Positions 16,712 to 25,446 of a stretch of DNA of 64,000 bases are shown in pieces (the stretch's first letter is position 1; the number at the start of each line of letters is the position of its first letter). The notes under the pieces are model-generated. The model made no database searches. It saw only the letters and a program-made list of their open reading frames with translations, and was not told the DNA's origin. The DNA lies in contig UQHQ01000002.1 in assembly GCA_900540945.1 (NCBI GenBank), positions 61,565 through 125,564 of the forward strand. The letters run 5' to 3'. Position numbers and translations under genes: made by a program. The DNA is from an uncultured Collinsella sp. GTDB lineage: Bacteria > Actinomycetota > Coriobacteriia > Coriobacteriales > Coriobacteriaceae.

Positions 16712-17806
16712 ATGGGTCTGATTCAGAAGAAGGACGAGAAGGACGAGATCGACGGCATCCAGATCATCGAGCGCGGCGAAGGCCCCGACGGTGATGAGGA
16801 CGAGAAGATCGATCTGGTCGCCGGTACGTCTGCCGAGCACATTGCTGCCGGTACGACGGCCGAGGAGGAGGACGCCCGTCTGGAGGCTCAGATTGCCGCG
16901 GATGCCGCTGACGAGAATCTGATGCCCGAGGCCCAGGATGAAGACGACGATATCCTGGGTTCCGATGAAGACGACCATGCATCCAAGCACAAGAAGACGA
17001 TGATTGCCGCCTTTGTGGTCGCCGTCGTGATCGCTGCCGTGGTCGGCTTCTTTATCGGCAACGGTGGTTTTGGCGGCAAGGGCGCCGGCTCGGCGACCCT
17101 CACCGAGGACCAGCTCGATTCGACCGTGGCAAGCTATAGCTACAACGGCAAGAAGAGCGACATCACCGCGCGCGAGGCCATCGAGAGCCAGTACAGCCTT
17201 GATACCGTCAAGGACGACGACGGCAACTACACCGCTCCTTCTGCCGACGTTATCCTGTCCTACGTGCGCAACCAGATTCTGCTGGACGCTGCCGAGGACG
17301 AGGGCATTACCGTCTCTTCCAAGGAAATGAAGCAGTACGCCGAGGAGTCCATCGGCACCTCCGACTACAAGACTATGGCCAAGCAGTACGGCGTGTCCAA
17401 GGACCAGGCTAAGAAGATCGTCCGTCAGTCCGCGACGCTGCAGAAGCTCTACAAGAAGAAGGTCGGCGACAGCTCCGCAAGCATGCCGGCCGCCCCGACC
17501 GAGCCTGCTGACGGCAACGAGGAGACCGCGAGCAAGGACTACGCCGACTACATCATCAACCTTGCCGGCGATGAGTGGGATAGCTCAAAGGGTACTTGGA
17601 AGGATGCTGACAGCACCTATGCCAAGGCCTTTGCCGATGATGCCTTTACGGCCGATAGCGCCACCTACAAGCAGGCCATGACCGCCTACTACACTGCTTA
17701 TCAGCAGTATTCCTCGCAGGCTTCGAGTGCCAGCTCCAAGTGGACCGAGTATGCTAACGGCCTCTACGCCAAGGCCAACATCAGCATCTACGGCCTGTTT
17801 GCGTAA
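16712..17806 (+). CDS. Membrane-anchored SurA-N-like protein
   Basis: Residues 1-95 are acidic and probably disordered. One membrane helix follows at about residues 96-115 (TMIAAFVVAVVIAAVVGFFI), then an extracytoplasmic domain. ITAREAIESQYS, VILSYVRNQILLDAAEDEGI and YGVSKDQAKKIVRQSATLQKLY resemble the N-terminal chaperone domain of SurA/PrsA-type foldases. No parvulin isomerase domain is evident, so it is probably a secretion chaperone without catalytic activity; this is inference. ATG 16712 has AAGGAG ten bases upstream and a terminator follows the gene. Confidence 0.72.
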   Translation: MGLIQKKDEKDEIDGIQIIERGEGPDGDEDEKIDLVAGTSAEHIAAGTTAEEEDARLEAQIAADAADENLMPEAQDEDDDILGSDEDDHASKHKKTMIAAFVVAVVIAAVVGFFIGNGGFGGKGAGSATLTEDQLDSTVASYSYNGKKSDITAREAIESQYSLDTVKDDDGNYTAPSADVILSYVRNQILLDAAEDEGITVSSKEMKQYAEESIGTSDYKTMAKQYGVSKDQAKKIVRQSATLQKLYKKKVGDSSASMPAAPTEPADGNEETASKDYADYIINLAGDEWDSSKGTWKDADSTYAKAFADDAFTADSATYKQAMTAYYTAYQQYSSQASSASSKWTEYANGLYAKANISIYGLFA

Positions 17807-17850
17807 GGTTCGCCTGAGCTTCCGAGTGCGTAGCCGAAATATCTGAATAA

Positions 17851-17886
17851 GCCTGCTAGAACGGATACCGTTTTAGCGGGCTTTTT
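17851..17886 (+). terminator. Rho-independent terminator
   Basis: GCCTGCTA(G)AACGG pairs with CCGTT(T)TAGCGGGC, followed by TTTTT. It ends the SurA-like transcript. Confidence 0.85.
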
Positions 17887-17950
17887 GCGTTGAAGAAGAG
17901 ATTGGTGAGAAAAGAGGGATTATATTCAGCTTTTCGGACGTTTTATTCAT

Positions 17951-18287
17951 ATGTTCCGCTTCGCCATCACCAAATTCAACCTCATGACCCCTGGTCGCGA
18001 GGATATGGATGTCGAGGAGACCTCCGCCCTCTCCGCTGCTGGCGACGACAAGTTCGCCGCTGTGGCCGCTGCCGTTCTCGCTGCCGTCGGTGGCAAGGAG
18101 AAGGGCAAGACCGTTGACTGCTGTGCTACTCGCCTGCGCTTCGAGCTCGGCGATTCCGCTCTGGTCGACGAGGCTGCCTGCAAGAAGGCTGGCGCTCTGG
18201 ATGTCATGAAGATTGGCAAGGGTGCTACCCAGGTCATCATCGGCGCGGACCCAAGCTGTTGCCGGGGAGCTCAAGAAGCTTCTCTAA
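17951..18287 (+). pseudogene. Remnant of a glucose-family PTS EIICB: EIIB domain only, frameshifted
   Basis: The segment MFRFAITKFNLMTPGRED looks like the end of a glucose-family EIIC domain. It runs into an Ala-rich linker and an EIIB domain with the phospho-cysteine motif VDCCATRLRFEL. The membrane EIIC domain (about 350 residues) is absent. After VIIGADP the frame is wrong: reading one base later gives QAVAGELKKLL and a stop at 18287, the expected EIIB end. So the gene is both 5'-truncated and frameshifted close to base 18250. A terminator follows. It could be a deletion scar of a former amino-sugar PTS gene next to the GntR regulator. Confidence 0.8.
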
Positions 18288-18317
18288 GACTTAAAGACGT
18301 ATGTATCTTGCAAAGTG

Positions 18318-18346
18318 TCGTCCCGCTCCGCGGGGCGGCCCTTTTT
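18318..18346 (+). terminator. Probable terminator after EIIB remnant
   Basis: A GC-rich hairpin GTCCCGCTCCGCGGGGC is followed shortly by CCCTTTTT. Confidence 0.6.
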
Positions 18347-18475
18347 GCTACATCGATACTTGATGCAGCGGTGTGATTGGTATTACAGCGCACAAGCTAT
18401 CAACTGGCAAACAATATTGAAATGTGCGGTTTGACCTGCTGTTATTCCATTAAAACTGATATAGTACGTGGTGTC

Positions 18476-18487
18476 TGGTTACAACCA
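18476..18487 (+). promoter_or_regulatory. Candidate GntR/HutC operator upstream of regulator 1
   Basis: TGGT-TACA-ACCA is a perfect half-site palindrome 31 bases before the GntR start, downstream of TTGACC at 18431. NagR/DasR-type regulators recognise TGGT-N4-ACCA-like boxes. The same half-sites recur at 20246-20257. Confidence 0.55.
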
Positions 18488-18518
18488 ATTTCGAGTTATT
18501 TATCCGGCAGGTATCATT

Positions 18519-19250
18519 ATGGCAATGGGAGCGCGCAAACAACCTCTGTACGATCAGCTCGTCGATTTGCTGACCGATAAAATCGATCACGAACTTCGAC
18601 CCGGCGACTATTTGCCGTCCGAGCGTGACTTGTCGGAGCGCTACGGGCTCTCGCGTACGACTGTTCGCCTTGCCCTGCAGGAGCTTGAGCGCCTGGGCTT
18701 GGTGGTTCGTCAGCGTGGCCGTGGAACCATGATAAGCGACCGCTCTCTGCAGACGGCAAACCTCACGCAAACCTATAGCTTTACCGAGCAGATGAAGGCG
18801 ATCGGCCGTGTGCCCAAGACGACGATTCTTGAGTTTACCGAGGTCGAGGCTGACAAGAATATTGCCGCAGAGATGAACGCGCGTCTGGGCGAGCGTCTGT
18901 ACAAGATCAAGCGCCTGCGTATTGCCGATGGTGTGCCGCTGATGATTGAGTGCACGTATTTGCCGAGCCGCAAATTCTTTGCGCTTAAGCGCCCCATGAT
19001 CGAGAACAAATCTCTATATGACATGATCGAGCAGGACTATCACGAGAAAGTTCGCCTGGCCGAGGAAGAATTCTACGCGAGTATCGCACGCCATTCCGAC
19101 GCTCGTCTACTCGAGATTGCCGAAGGCGCACCGGTCCTGGATTTGATTCGTACCACATATGACATGAACAACGAGGTTATCGAGTATACGCGTTCGGTTG
19201 CGCGCGCCGACCAGTTTAAGTACAAGGTCTACCACAACCGCGCTGTCTAA
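18519..19250 (+). CDS. GntR/HutC-family transcriptional regulator 1 (NagR-like)
   Basis: A winged-helix GntR domain at residues about 5-70 (QPLYDQLVDLLTDKI, LPSERDLSERYGLSRTTVRLAL) is joined to a UTRA effector-binding domain at about 85-235. Members such as NagR/YvoA respond to amino-sugar phosphates. It is closely similar to regulator 2 at 25963-26697 over its whole length. I chose ATG 18519; the upstream part of the frame contains a candidate operator and is unlikely to be coding. It sits just before a broken nagA, and autoregulation through the box at 18476 is likely. Confidence 0.88.
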   Translation: MAMGARKQPLYDQLVDLLTDKIDHELRPGDYLPSERDLSERYGLSRTTVRLALQELERLGLVVRQRGRGTMISDRSLQTANLTQTYSFTEQMKAIGRVPKTTILEFTEVEADKNIAAEMNARLGERLYKIKRLRIADGVPLMIECTYLPSRKFFALKRPMIENKSLYDMIEQDYHEKVRLAEEEFYASIARHSDARLLEIAEGAPVLDLIRTTYDMNNEVIEYTRSVARADQFKYKVYHNRAV

Positions 19251-19393
19251 CGGTATTGGGTATAAACGGCTTGGCGTGTTTTGCGGCGGGTGCAAAATGA
19301 GCCAAGCGGTAGAAGGCAACGAACAATCGCTCGAATTAACAATGAGGTGGTTTTTGATTCGCCCTAAAACACACTGCGGGTGCGGGAGCATAG

Positions 19394-19741
19394 ATGAGCA
19401 CGTACGCAATTAAGGCTGACAAGTTCTTCTTGCCGGCAGGTCCGCAGCTGGGCCGCTATCTCATGGTCGAGGATGGCGTCTTTGGCGCCTGGCAGGCCGA
19501 CGAGCCCTCCTGCGAGATCAGGGACTACACGGGATCGTGGATCGCACCGGGCATGGTCGATACTCACATCCACGGCTTCTACAACCACTCAACTACCGAT
19601 GGCGATCCCGAGGGCATCGATATCAGCTCGACCGAGCTCGCCCGACGCGGCACCACCAGCTGGCTGCCCACGACGTTCACCGATGGCGTCGAGCAGATCA
19701 AGGACGCCTGCGCCGCCATCGCCCAGGCCGACGAGGGCCGC
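19394..19741 (+). pseudogene. 5' fragment of nagA (N-acetylhexosamine-6-phosphate deacetylase)
   Basis: The first 116 codons are nearly identical to those of the intact nagA at 28093, including the metal motif VDTHIHGFYNH and ending AQADEGRG. The few differences are single substitutions such as G/R, K/R and N/D. At the next codon the sequence changes to one homologous to the EIIB gene at 46502. The two parents share GCGGC at the junction, so a short-homology recombination event is likely. The C-terminal two thirds, with the catalytic Asp and substrate loops, are missing, so no enzyme is made. Confidence 0.88.
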
Positions 19742-20067
19742 GGCGCCAGAAGGCGTGTGGACACGGTTTTTTTCGGTGCAAAAGGACTATCGACATCATT
19801 CATACCGCAACGCCGCGTCAATGGATTCTGATCATGGTGGCCTCAGCCGCCGATGCGCTCGCGCTGGTTGGGGGCGGCGTGCCGATCGCCAAGGTCAGCA
19901 TCGGCCATATGCGGGCGGGGGAGGGCAGGCGTCCCGCAACGCCCGCGGTCGCCATAGGCGATGCGGACATTGCCGCTCTCAGAGAGCTGCAAGCGCGTGG
20001 TGTGAAAATGGAAGTTCGCAATCTACCCAGTGACGAACCCGACTCCATGAATGCTCTGCTGTATTAA
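19742..20067 (+). pseudogene. 3' fragment of a mannose-family PTS EIIB gene, frameshifted
   Basis: The segment aligns with residues about 54-160 of the EIIB gene at 46502-46984: APEGVWTRFFSVQK, then IDIIHTATPRQWIL, and IGHMRAGEGRRPATPAV. Relative to that gene there is one extra base in AAAAGGACTATCGAC (near 19788), so the fragment is in two frames. The active-site N-terminus is absent. It is fused directly to the nagA 5' fragment. Confidence 0.85.
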
Positions 20068-20479
20068 CGAGTCGTCGAACGCGGCGAGTCGGTCGTAAGA
20101 AAGTCAGGTTCGATTCTGGATATTTCCAGTCTTGGAAATAGGAAGACAACAGATCTCTATTGCTCATGTAGGTGAATCCAAAGTAGATAAGCATTTGAAG
20201 AAATGCGATTAAACATAACGTAACTAGTAGGAAATAGTGGAAAGGTGGTACATACCACCTTTCAAATATAGAATCGTTAGGAATCTATAATTAAACAGTG
20301 GTCTAACAGGTAGTTTAATTTTCTTTATTAAAGCCGTTCATCGTCATTTCGCTACCGTTTACGGACCACTTCAGATTCTGTCTACATAATTGCGTTAATG
20401 CGTCCATAATAGGCAAGGCGTTTAGCCGAGGGCCGAGGAACCGGCATCGGCGTCGTAGAGCACGAAGATCGGGAGTAGC
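20068..20479. other. AT-rich intergenic region before the GH35 gene
   Basis: About 410 bases without a credible reading frame, clearly richer in A+T than the flanking genes. It contains the palindromic operator candidate at 20240-20263. It probably holds the promoter of the bgaC-PTS operon, but I could not assign one pair of -35/-10 boxes with confidence. Confidence 0.6.
20240..20263 (+). promoter_or_regulatory. Perfect palindromic operator candidate
   Basis: A 24-base perfect palindrome with core GGTGGTACATACCACC, extended by GAAA/TTTC on the two sides. The inner TGGT-ACAT-ACCA matches the spacing of the box at 18476. It is the likely control site for the GH35-PTS operon by one of the GntR/HutC regulators. 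Confidence 0.65.
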
Positions 20480-22276
20480 ATGCATTCGTTTAAGATCACC
20501 AATCAATTCCTACTTGATGATGAGCCGTTCACCATCTTGTCGGGGGCGATTCACTATATGCGTGTTCATCCGAGCGACTGGCACCACTCGCTCTATAACC
20601 TTAAGGCTCTTGGGTTTAATACGGTCGAAACGTATGTACCGTGGAATCTTCATGAGCCAAAGCCTGGCGTCTTCGATTTTTCTGGCTCAATCGATTTGGC
20701 GGCATTTCTTGATGAGGCAGCATCGCTCGGTCTGTATGCAATTGTTCGGCCCTCTCCGTTTATTTGTGCAGAATGGGAATTTGGCGGCATGCCAGCATGG
20801 CTGCTGCGCGAACATGATATGAGGCCGCGTAGCAGCGACCCCAAATTTCTTGCTCACGTTGCGCAGTACTACGACCATCTCATGCCGATACTCGTCTCGC
20901 GTCAGATTGACAAGGGCGGAAACATCATCATGATGCAGGTTGAAAACGAGTATGGATCATATTGCGAGGATAAGGACTATCTTCGTGCGATTCGTCGCCT
21001 TATGGTCGAGCGTGGGGTTTCCGTGCCCCTTTGTACTTCCGATGGTCCGTGGCGTGGGTGCCTTCGTGCTGGTACGCTTATTGACGATGATGTGTTGTGC
21101 ACCGGCAACTTTGGTTCTCATGCAAAGGAGAACTTTGAGGCTCTTTCTGCTTTTCACAAGGAGCATGGAAAACAATGGCCTCTTATGTGCATGGAGCTGT
21201 GGGACGGCTGGTTCAATCGCTACGGGGAGAACGTCATCAGGCGCGATCCCGAGGATCTTGCCTCTTGCGTTCGCGAGGTGCTCGAGCTTGGAGGATCTTT
21301 AAACCTCTACATGTTTCATGGAGGTACCAACTTTGGATTTATGAACGGATGCTCTGCACGCCATACGCATGACCTGCACCAGGTGACATCGTATGACTAC
21401 GATGCTCCATTGGACGAACAGGGCAACCCGACCGAGAAATACTTCGCAATTCAAAGGACAGTTCACGAGCTGTATCCCGATATCGCGCAAAGCAAGCCGT
21501 TAACAAAAAAGGCGTTTTCCATGCCCGATATTTCGGTGAGTGAGCGCGTAAGTCTCTTTAATGTGCTCGATATTCTTTCGGAGCCGATTGAAGCCCAATA
21601 TCCTATGCCCATGGAAGAGATGGGTCAGTCGTATGGATATACGTTATATACCACGACTGTCGAGCGTGACCGTGCAGATGAAGAGCGTATTCGGGTTATT
21701 GACGCCCGCGACCGCGCTCAGGTGTTTGTGAACGGTGACAAAGTGGCGACGCAGTATCAGGAGCACATCGGGGAAGATATTCACTGCGTTTTTCCCTGTG
21801 AACACAACCGCCTGGATGTTCTGACCGAGGATATGGGTCGCGTCAATTATGGTCACAAATTGCTCGCTGATACGCAGCATAAGGGCATTAGGACAGGAGT
21901 TTGCGTTGATCTTCACTTTGTTACCGGTTGGGAGATGCGTTGTCTGCCACTCGATAACATCGATAATCTTGATTATTCCGCCGGCTGGGTAGAGGGGCAA
22001 CCTTCCTTTTATCGCGCAAAGTTTGATATATCTGAGCCGGCTGATACCTTTATCGACACTACGGGTTTTGGAAAGGGTGTGGCATTCGTAAACGGAACGA
22101 ATGTCGGACGTTTTTGGGATAAGGGTCCCATCATGACGCTCTATGTTCCGCACGGTTTATTACACCCTGGTACCAATGAACTCGTTATGTTCGAAACAGA
22201 GGGCGTGTATGATGCGAAAATCTCCCTTCGCTCTGAGCCCGTTATCCGTACACTTGAACAAGAAGGAGTTGAGTAG
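20480..22276 (+). CDS. bgaC: GH35 beta-galactosidase, BgaC-like
   Basis: Hydrolyses terminal beta-galactose; BgaC of S. pneumoniae is specific for Gal-beta-1,3-GlcNAc. The catalytic acid/base is about E157 in QVENEYGSY and the nucleophile about E239 in CMELWDGWF. No signal peptide is present, so the enzyme is cytoplasmic, fitting a sugar imported by the PTS. At 598 residues it matches compact bacterial GH35 enzymes. CGGGAG lies before ATG 20480, and EIIB starts two bases after the stop with its RBS inside this gene. The neighbouring order GH35-EIIB-EIIC-EIID-EIIA-agaS is shared with the pneumococcal locus. Confidence 0.93.
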   Translation: MHSFKITNQFLLDDEPFTILSGAIHYMRVHPSDWHHSLYNLKALGFNTVETYVPWNLHEPKPGVFDFSGSIDLAAFLDEAASLGLYAIVRPSPFICAEWEFGGMPAWLLREHDMRPRSSDPKFLAHVAQYYDHLMPILVSRQIDKGGNIIMMQVENEYGSYCEDKDYLRAIRRLMVERGVSVPLCTSDGPWRGCLRAGTLIDDDVLCTGNFGSHAKENFEALSAFHKEHGKQWPLMCMELWDGWFNRYGENVIRRDPEDLASCVREVLELGGSLNLYMFHGGTNFGFMNGCSARHTHDLHQVTSYDYDAPLDEQGNPTEKYFAIQRTVHELYPDIAQSKPLTKKAFSMPDISVSERVSLFNVLDILSEPIEAQYPMPMEEMGQSYGYTLYTTTVERDRADEERIRVIDARDRAQVFVNGDKVATQYQEHIGEDIHCVFPCEHNRLDVLTEDMGRVNYGHKLLADTQHKGIRTGVCVDLHFVTGWEMRCLPLDNIDNLDYSAGWVEGQPSFYRAKFDISEPADTFIDTTGFGKGVAFVNGTNVGRFWDKGPIMTLYVPHGLLHPGTNELVMFETEGVYDAKISLRSEPVIRTLEQEGVE

Positions 22277-22278
22277 AA

Positions 22279-22743
22279 ATGATTGTAGGCGCACGAATCG
22301 ACTTTCGCTTGATTCACGGACAGGTGGCAAACCTCTGGTCTAACGCCCGTCAGGTAAGCCGCTTCATGGTAGTTGACGACGAGGTATCGCAAGATGCTAC
22401 CCAAAAGCAGGTTCTTCGCATGGCTTGCCCGGCAACTGTGAAGTTGTCCGTGCTTCCTGTCGACAAGGCCGCTGCCAACATCACTGCTGGCAAATATGAT
22501 GCGCAACGTCTCTTCATTGTTGCGAAAAAGCCTGAGGTCTACGTTCGACTTTTGGAACAAGGTGTTAAGCTTGAGCAGCTCATCGTCGGTAATATGACGA
22601 CAATGGAGCCGGTCAAGAAGCTGAATCGCAACATTAGTTGCGACCAGGGGGACCTTGACGCATTTGCCAAACTCAAGGCCGATAATCTTCCTATTGTCAT
22701 TCAGCTGACGCCGCAGGATAACCCAGAGGCTCTCACGCTCTAG
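22279..22743 (+). CDS. PTS EIIB, mannose/sorbose family
   Basis: Receives phosphate from EIIA and passes it to the incoming sugar. The active-site histidine is H13 in RIDFRLIHGQV. The 154-residue length is standard for a free EIIB. It is translationally coupled to the GH35 gene (two-base gap) and is followed after 93 bases by EIIC. Substrate is probably a galacto-N-biose or N-acetylgalactosamine type sugar, judged by neighbours only. Confidence 0.93.
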   Translation: MIVGARIDFRLIHGQVANLWSNARQVSRFMVVDDEVSQDATQKQVLRMACPATVKLSVLPVDKAAANITAGKYDAQRLFIVAKKPEVYVRLLEQGVKLEQLIVGNMTTMEPVKKLNRNISCDQGDLDAFAKLKADNLPIVIQLTPQDNPEALTL

Positions 22744-22836
22744 TCGAATTAACGCTAGGCCGTGAAGGGGGATGCACGGTTTATATAAGCGTATTGGTAT
22801 TGTAGAAACTGTTACACCTTAAATAAGGAGTTTACC

Positions 22837-23724
22837 ATGATTGCTTGGTGGCAGATTCTTCTGTTAACCCTGTATGCGGGTTATCAGATTCTGGATGAGC
22901 TGAACTGGTACACCTGTGCCGGCTCAGCCGTCTTCTCCGGTATGATTACCGGTTTGATTATGGGTGACCTGCAGACTGGCCTGTTTATCGGCGGCAGCAT
23001 GCAGCTCACCGTCCTGGGCGTTGGTACCTTTGGCGGCGCCTCTCGTATCGATGCCAACTCCGGCACTCTGGTCGCCACTGCCTTTGCCGTGGGTGCGGGC
23101 ATGAATCCCGAGACGGCTCTTGCCGCCATCGGCGTACCTGTCGCTGCCATTCTCGTTTACACCGATATCGCCGGCCGTTTCGCCAACACGTTCTTCGGTC
23201 ACATGTGCGATGCCGATATCGAGAAGATGAACTGGGGCGCCTACAACGTACACTACTTGCTCGGTGCCGTTTCCTGGATGTTGTCCCGCATGATTCCGGT
23301 CTTCCTGGCTCTCGCATTTGGCCAGGGCTTGGTCGAGGGCATCACCACCGCCCTTAACGGCGACTGGAAGTGGCTGGGTGACGGTCTGTCTGTTGCTGGC
23401 GGTGCCTTGCCCGCCGTTGGCTTCGCCATCCTGCTCCGTTACCTGCCGGTCAAAAAGCACGTCGCCTACCTGCTGCTCGGCTTTGTAGTCGCCGCCCTGT
23501 TTGGTACGGCCTTCACGAGCATCATGAACCTCAACGCCAACATCGTCGCTGTGAACGGTGCGCTTGGTAAGGGCGCCGTGGATATGGTCGGTATGTTCAA
23601 TAACATGTCGATGCTGGCGATCGCTATTATTGGCTTTGCTCTGTCTTTGCTGTACTACAAGAACAACCAGCGTCCCGTCGCTGCTGCTGGCGCTGCGGAG
23701 GGAGACGACGACGATGAGCTCTAA
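22837..23724 (+). CDS. PTS EIIC, mannose/sorbose family
   Basis: Membrane component of the mannose-family permease. The sequence is mostly hydrophobic with the family motifs SGMITGLIMGDLQTGLFIGGSMQL and FGGASRIDANSGT near the N-terminus. ATG 22837 is preceded by AAGGAG. The 295-residue length is slightly above average because of an acidic tail (EGDDDDEL). Its last eleven bases overlap the EIID start. Confidence 0.94.
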   Translation: MIAWWQILLLTLYAGYQILDELNWYTCAGSAVFSGMITGLIMGDLQTGLFIGGSMQLTVLGVGTFGGASRIDANSGTLVATAFAVGAGMNPETALAAIGVPVAAILVYTDIAGRFANTFFGHMCDADIEKMNWGAYNVHYLLGAVSWMLSRMIPVFLALAFGQGLVEGITTALNGDWKWLGDGLSVAGGALPAVGFAILLRYLPVKKHVAYLLLGFVVAALFGTAFTSIMNLNANIVAVNGALGKGAVDMVGMFNNMSMLAIAIIGFALSLLYYKNNQRPVAAAGAAEGDDDDEL

Positions 23725-24553
23725 TGAGAAACTCGCCAATGGCACCACTGGCTACAAGATTACCAAGGACGACCTTGCGCAGATCAACCGTCGTAACCTG
23801 CTTGGTTTCCAGGATGGTTGGAACTACGAGCGCATGCAACACTCTGGTTATCTCTGGATTATCCTGCCCACGCTGCGCAAGCTGTACGGTGACGGCACGC
23901 CGGAGCTAAAGGAAGCCTGCCGCGCCCAGTGCGCACCGTTCTTCAACACCTCAAACTTCCTCAACACGATCATCACCGGTATCGATTTGGCGATCGAGGA
24001 AGAGGAGGGCATTGAGGGCCTCGAGGCAGTTGCCGGTCTCAAGACTGGTCTCATGGGACCGCTGGCTTCCATCGGCGATTCCATCTTCGGTTCGCTGCTC
24101 CCGACCATTTTCGGCGCTCTGGCTGCCAATATGGCCATGAACGGCAACCCCTTGGGTATCTTCATCTGGGTCGTCGTGAACATCCTTGTTGACTGGTTCC
24201 GCTGCAAGCAGACCCACATGGCCTATGAGCAGGGTATGAAGCTCGTCACCACCATGAGCGATCGCCTGAACGCGTTGACCGACGCGGCCTCCGTAATGGG
24301 TGTCTTTATGGTCGGTGCTCTGGTCGCAACCAATGTCGGTATCGTTATTGCGGCGAAGCCTGTTATCGGCGGCGTTACCGTTGACTTGCAGAACATCTGC
24401 AATATGATTTGCCCCAAGCTGGTTCCTGCCGCACTCGTCGGCTTCGTATACTGGCTCCTCGGTAAGAAGGGCATGACCTCGACGAAGGCCATCTTTATCG
24501 TCTTGGTTCTGTCCATTGCCTTGGGTGCATTCGGTATCATTTGCAAGGGCTAA
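23714..24553 (+). CDS. PTS EIID, mannose/sorbose family
   Basis: The second membrane subunit of the complex. KDDLAQINRRNLLGFQDGWNYERMQ near the N-terminus and the segment GLKTGLMGPLASIGDSIFGSLLPTI are EIID signatures, and the C-terminus is hydrophobic. I chose ATG 23714, which overlaps the EIIC stop and has GGAGGGAGA upstream; the longer upstream frame is a shadow of EIIC. A terminator follows at 24596, so EIIA further down may have a separate transcript or rely on read-through. Confidence 0.93.
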   Translation: MSSNEKLANGTTGYKITKDDLAQINRRNLLGFQDGWNYERMQHSGYLWIILPTLRKLYGDGTPELKEACRAQCAPFFNTSNFLNTIITGIDLAIEEEEGIEGLEAVAGLKTGLMGPLASIGDSIFGSLLPTIFGALAANMAMNGNPLGIFIWVVVNILVDWFRCKQTHMAYEQGMKLVTTMSDRLNALTDAASVMGVFMVGALVATNVGIVIAAKPVIGGVTVDLQNICNMICPKLVPAALVGFVYWLLGKKGMTSTKAIFIVLVLSIALGAFGIICKG

Positions 24554-24595
24554 ATACCCCATATTGTCACGGCATTTGAGCCTCAATTGAGACGT

Positions 24596-24655
24596 GGCGC
24601 ACACCTCCAAGGCGACTTTATCGCCATATCCCCTGGAGTGTGCGCCTCTTTTGTT
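24596..24655 (+). terminator. Rho-independent terminator after EIID
   Basis: GGCGCACACCTCCA pairs with TGGAG-TGTGCGCC around a 24-base loop, followed by TCTTTTGTTTT. Confidence 0.8.
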
Positions 24656-24741
24656 TTGTCGGACACCGCTGTTCATAGGCGGTTATGCAGTCATCGTGTT
24701 CGATTAATTCCTTAAGGCTGCCTTGAAGGGAATATAGTGCA

Positions 24742-25365
24742 ATGCCATTTTGGATCGTCCTGTTCATTTGTGTTGTCGTGGCTTATTTCGCTGTGACCGA
24801 AGGATCGAAAAAATACTTCGATATGAAATTGCAGGTATTGTTTAACTTGGGCTTATACCAAGATTGCATAAACCTGCTCGATCGCAAACTTGCGCGCATA
24901 GTAATGTCTACGTATAAGCAGTATTACCTGCGTTTCACGATCTATGAAGCTGCTGATATGGACGCATATGCAGATCGAATGCTTGACCACTTGCTGGAGA
25001 TGCCGTGCAGCGACAAACAACGTCGACAGCTTGCGGTTCGCGCCTTTAATTTCTATATCAAGACGGGTGACCGCAAGCGGGCGGCGTCCATGTTGGAAGA
25101 GATGCGTCCCATCGTGTCGAAGGGCATTTTGGCGGACAGTCAATTAACCTACGACATAGTCTTTTGCCGTCGGCATGATAAGATCGATGAGATGGAAGCT
25201 ATGCTGGATACGAACGACCTTGGGTTACGCGGAAAGCTCTATCTGCTGCTTTCATATCAATATGAGAGCAGCGGGAACAAGGGCGAAGCACGTAGATATC
25301 GCAACCTTGAAAAGCAGCTTAGAGACGCTCACAGACCTCCCACGATAAAACAAAATACTCACTAA
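24742..25365 (+). CDS. Membrane-anchored protein of unknown function inside the PTS locus
   Basis: A 207-residue protein. Residues 2-18 (PFWIVLFICVVVAYFAV) form one N-terminal membrane helix; the rest is soluble and mostly helical with an alternating pattern that suggests TPR-like repeats (for example KYFDMKLQVLFNLGLYQDCI, then YYLRFTIYEAADMDAYADRML). I do not recognise the family. It sits between EIID and EIIA in the same orientation, so it may be linked to PTS function, but nothing in the sequence proves this. Confidence 0.7.
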   Translation: MPFWIVLFICVVVAYFAVTEGSKKYFDMKLQVLFNLGLYQDCINLLDRKLARIVMSTYKQYYLRFTIYEAADMDAYADRMLDHLLEMPCSDKQRRQLAVRAFNFYIKTGDRKRAASMLEEMRPIVSKGILADSQLTYDIVFCRRHDKIDEMEAMLDTNDLGLRGKLYLLLSYQYESSGNKGEARRYRNLEKQLRDAHRPPTIKQNTH

Positions 25366-25446
25366 ACTTTAATGATGCAGTGGTCGTAAGAGCCCTTTTG
25401 AGGGGTTCTATGGCTAGAGAAAGCGAACGGTAGAAAGGTAGATAGA

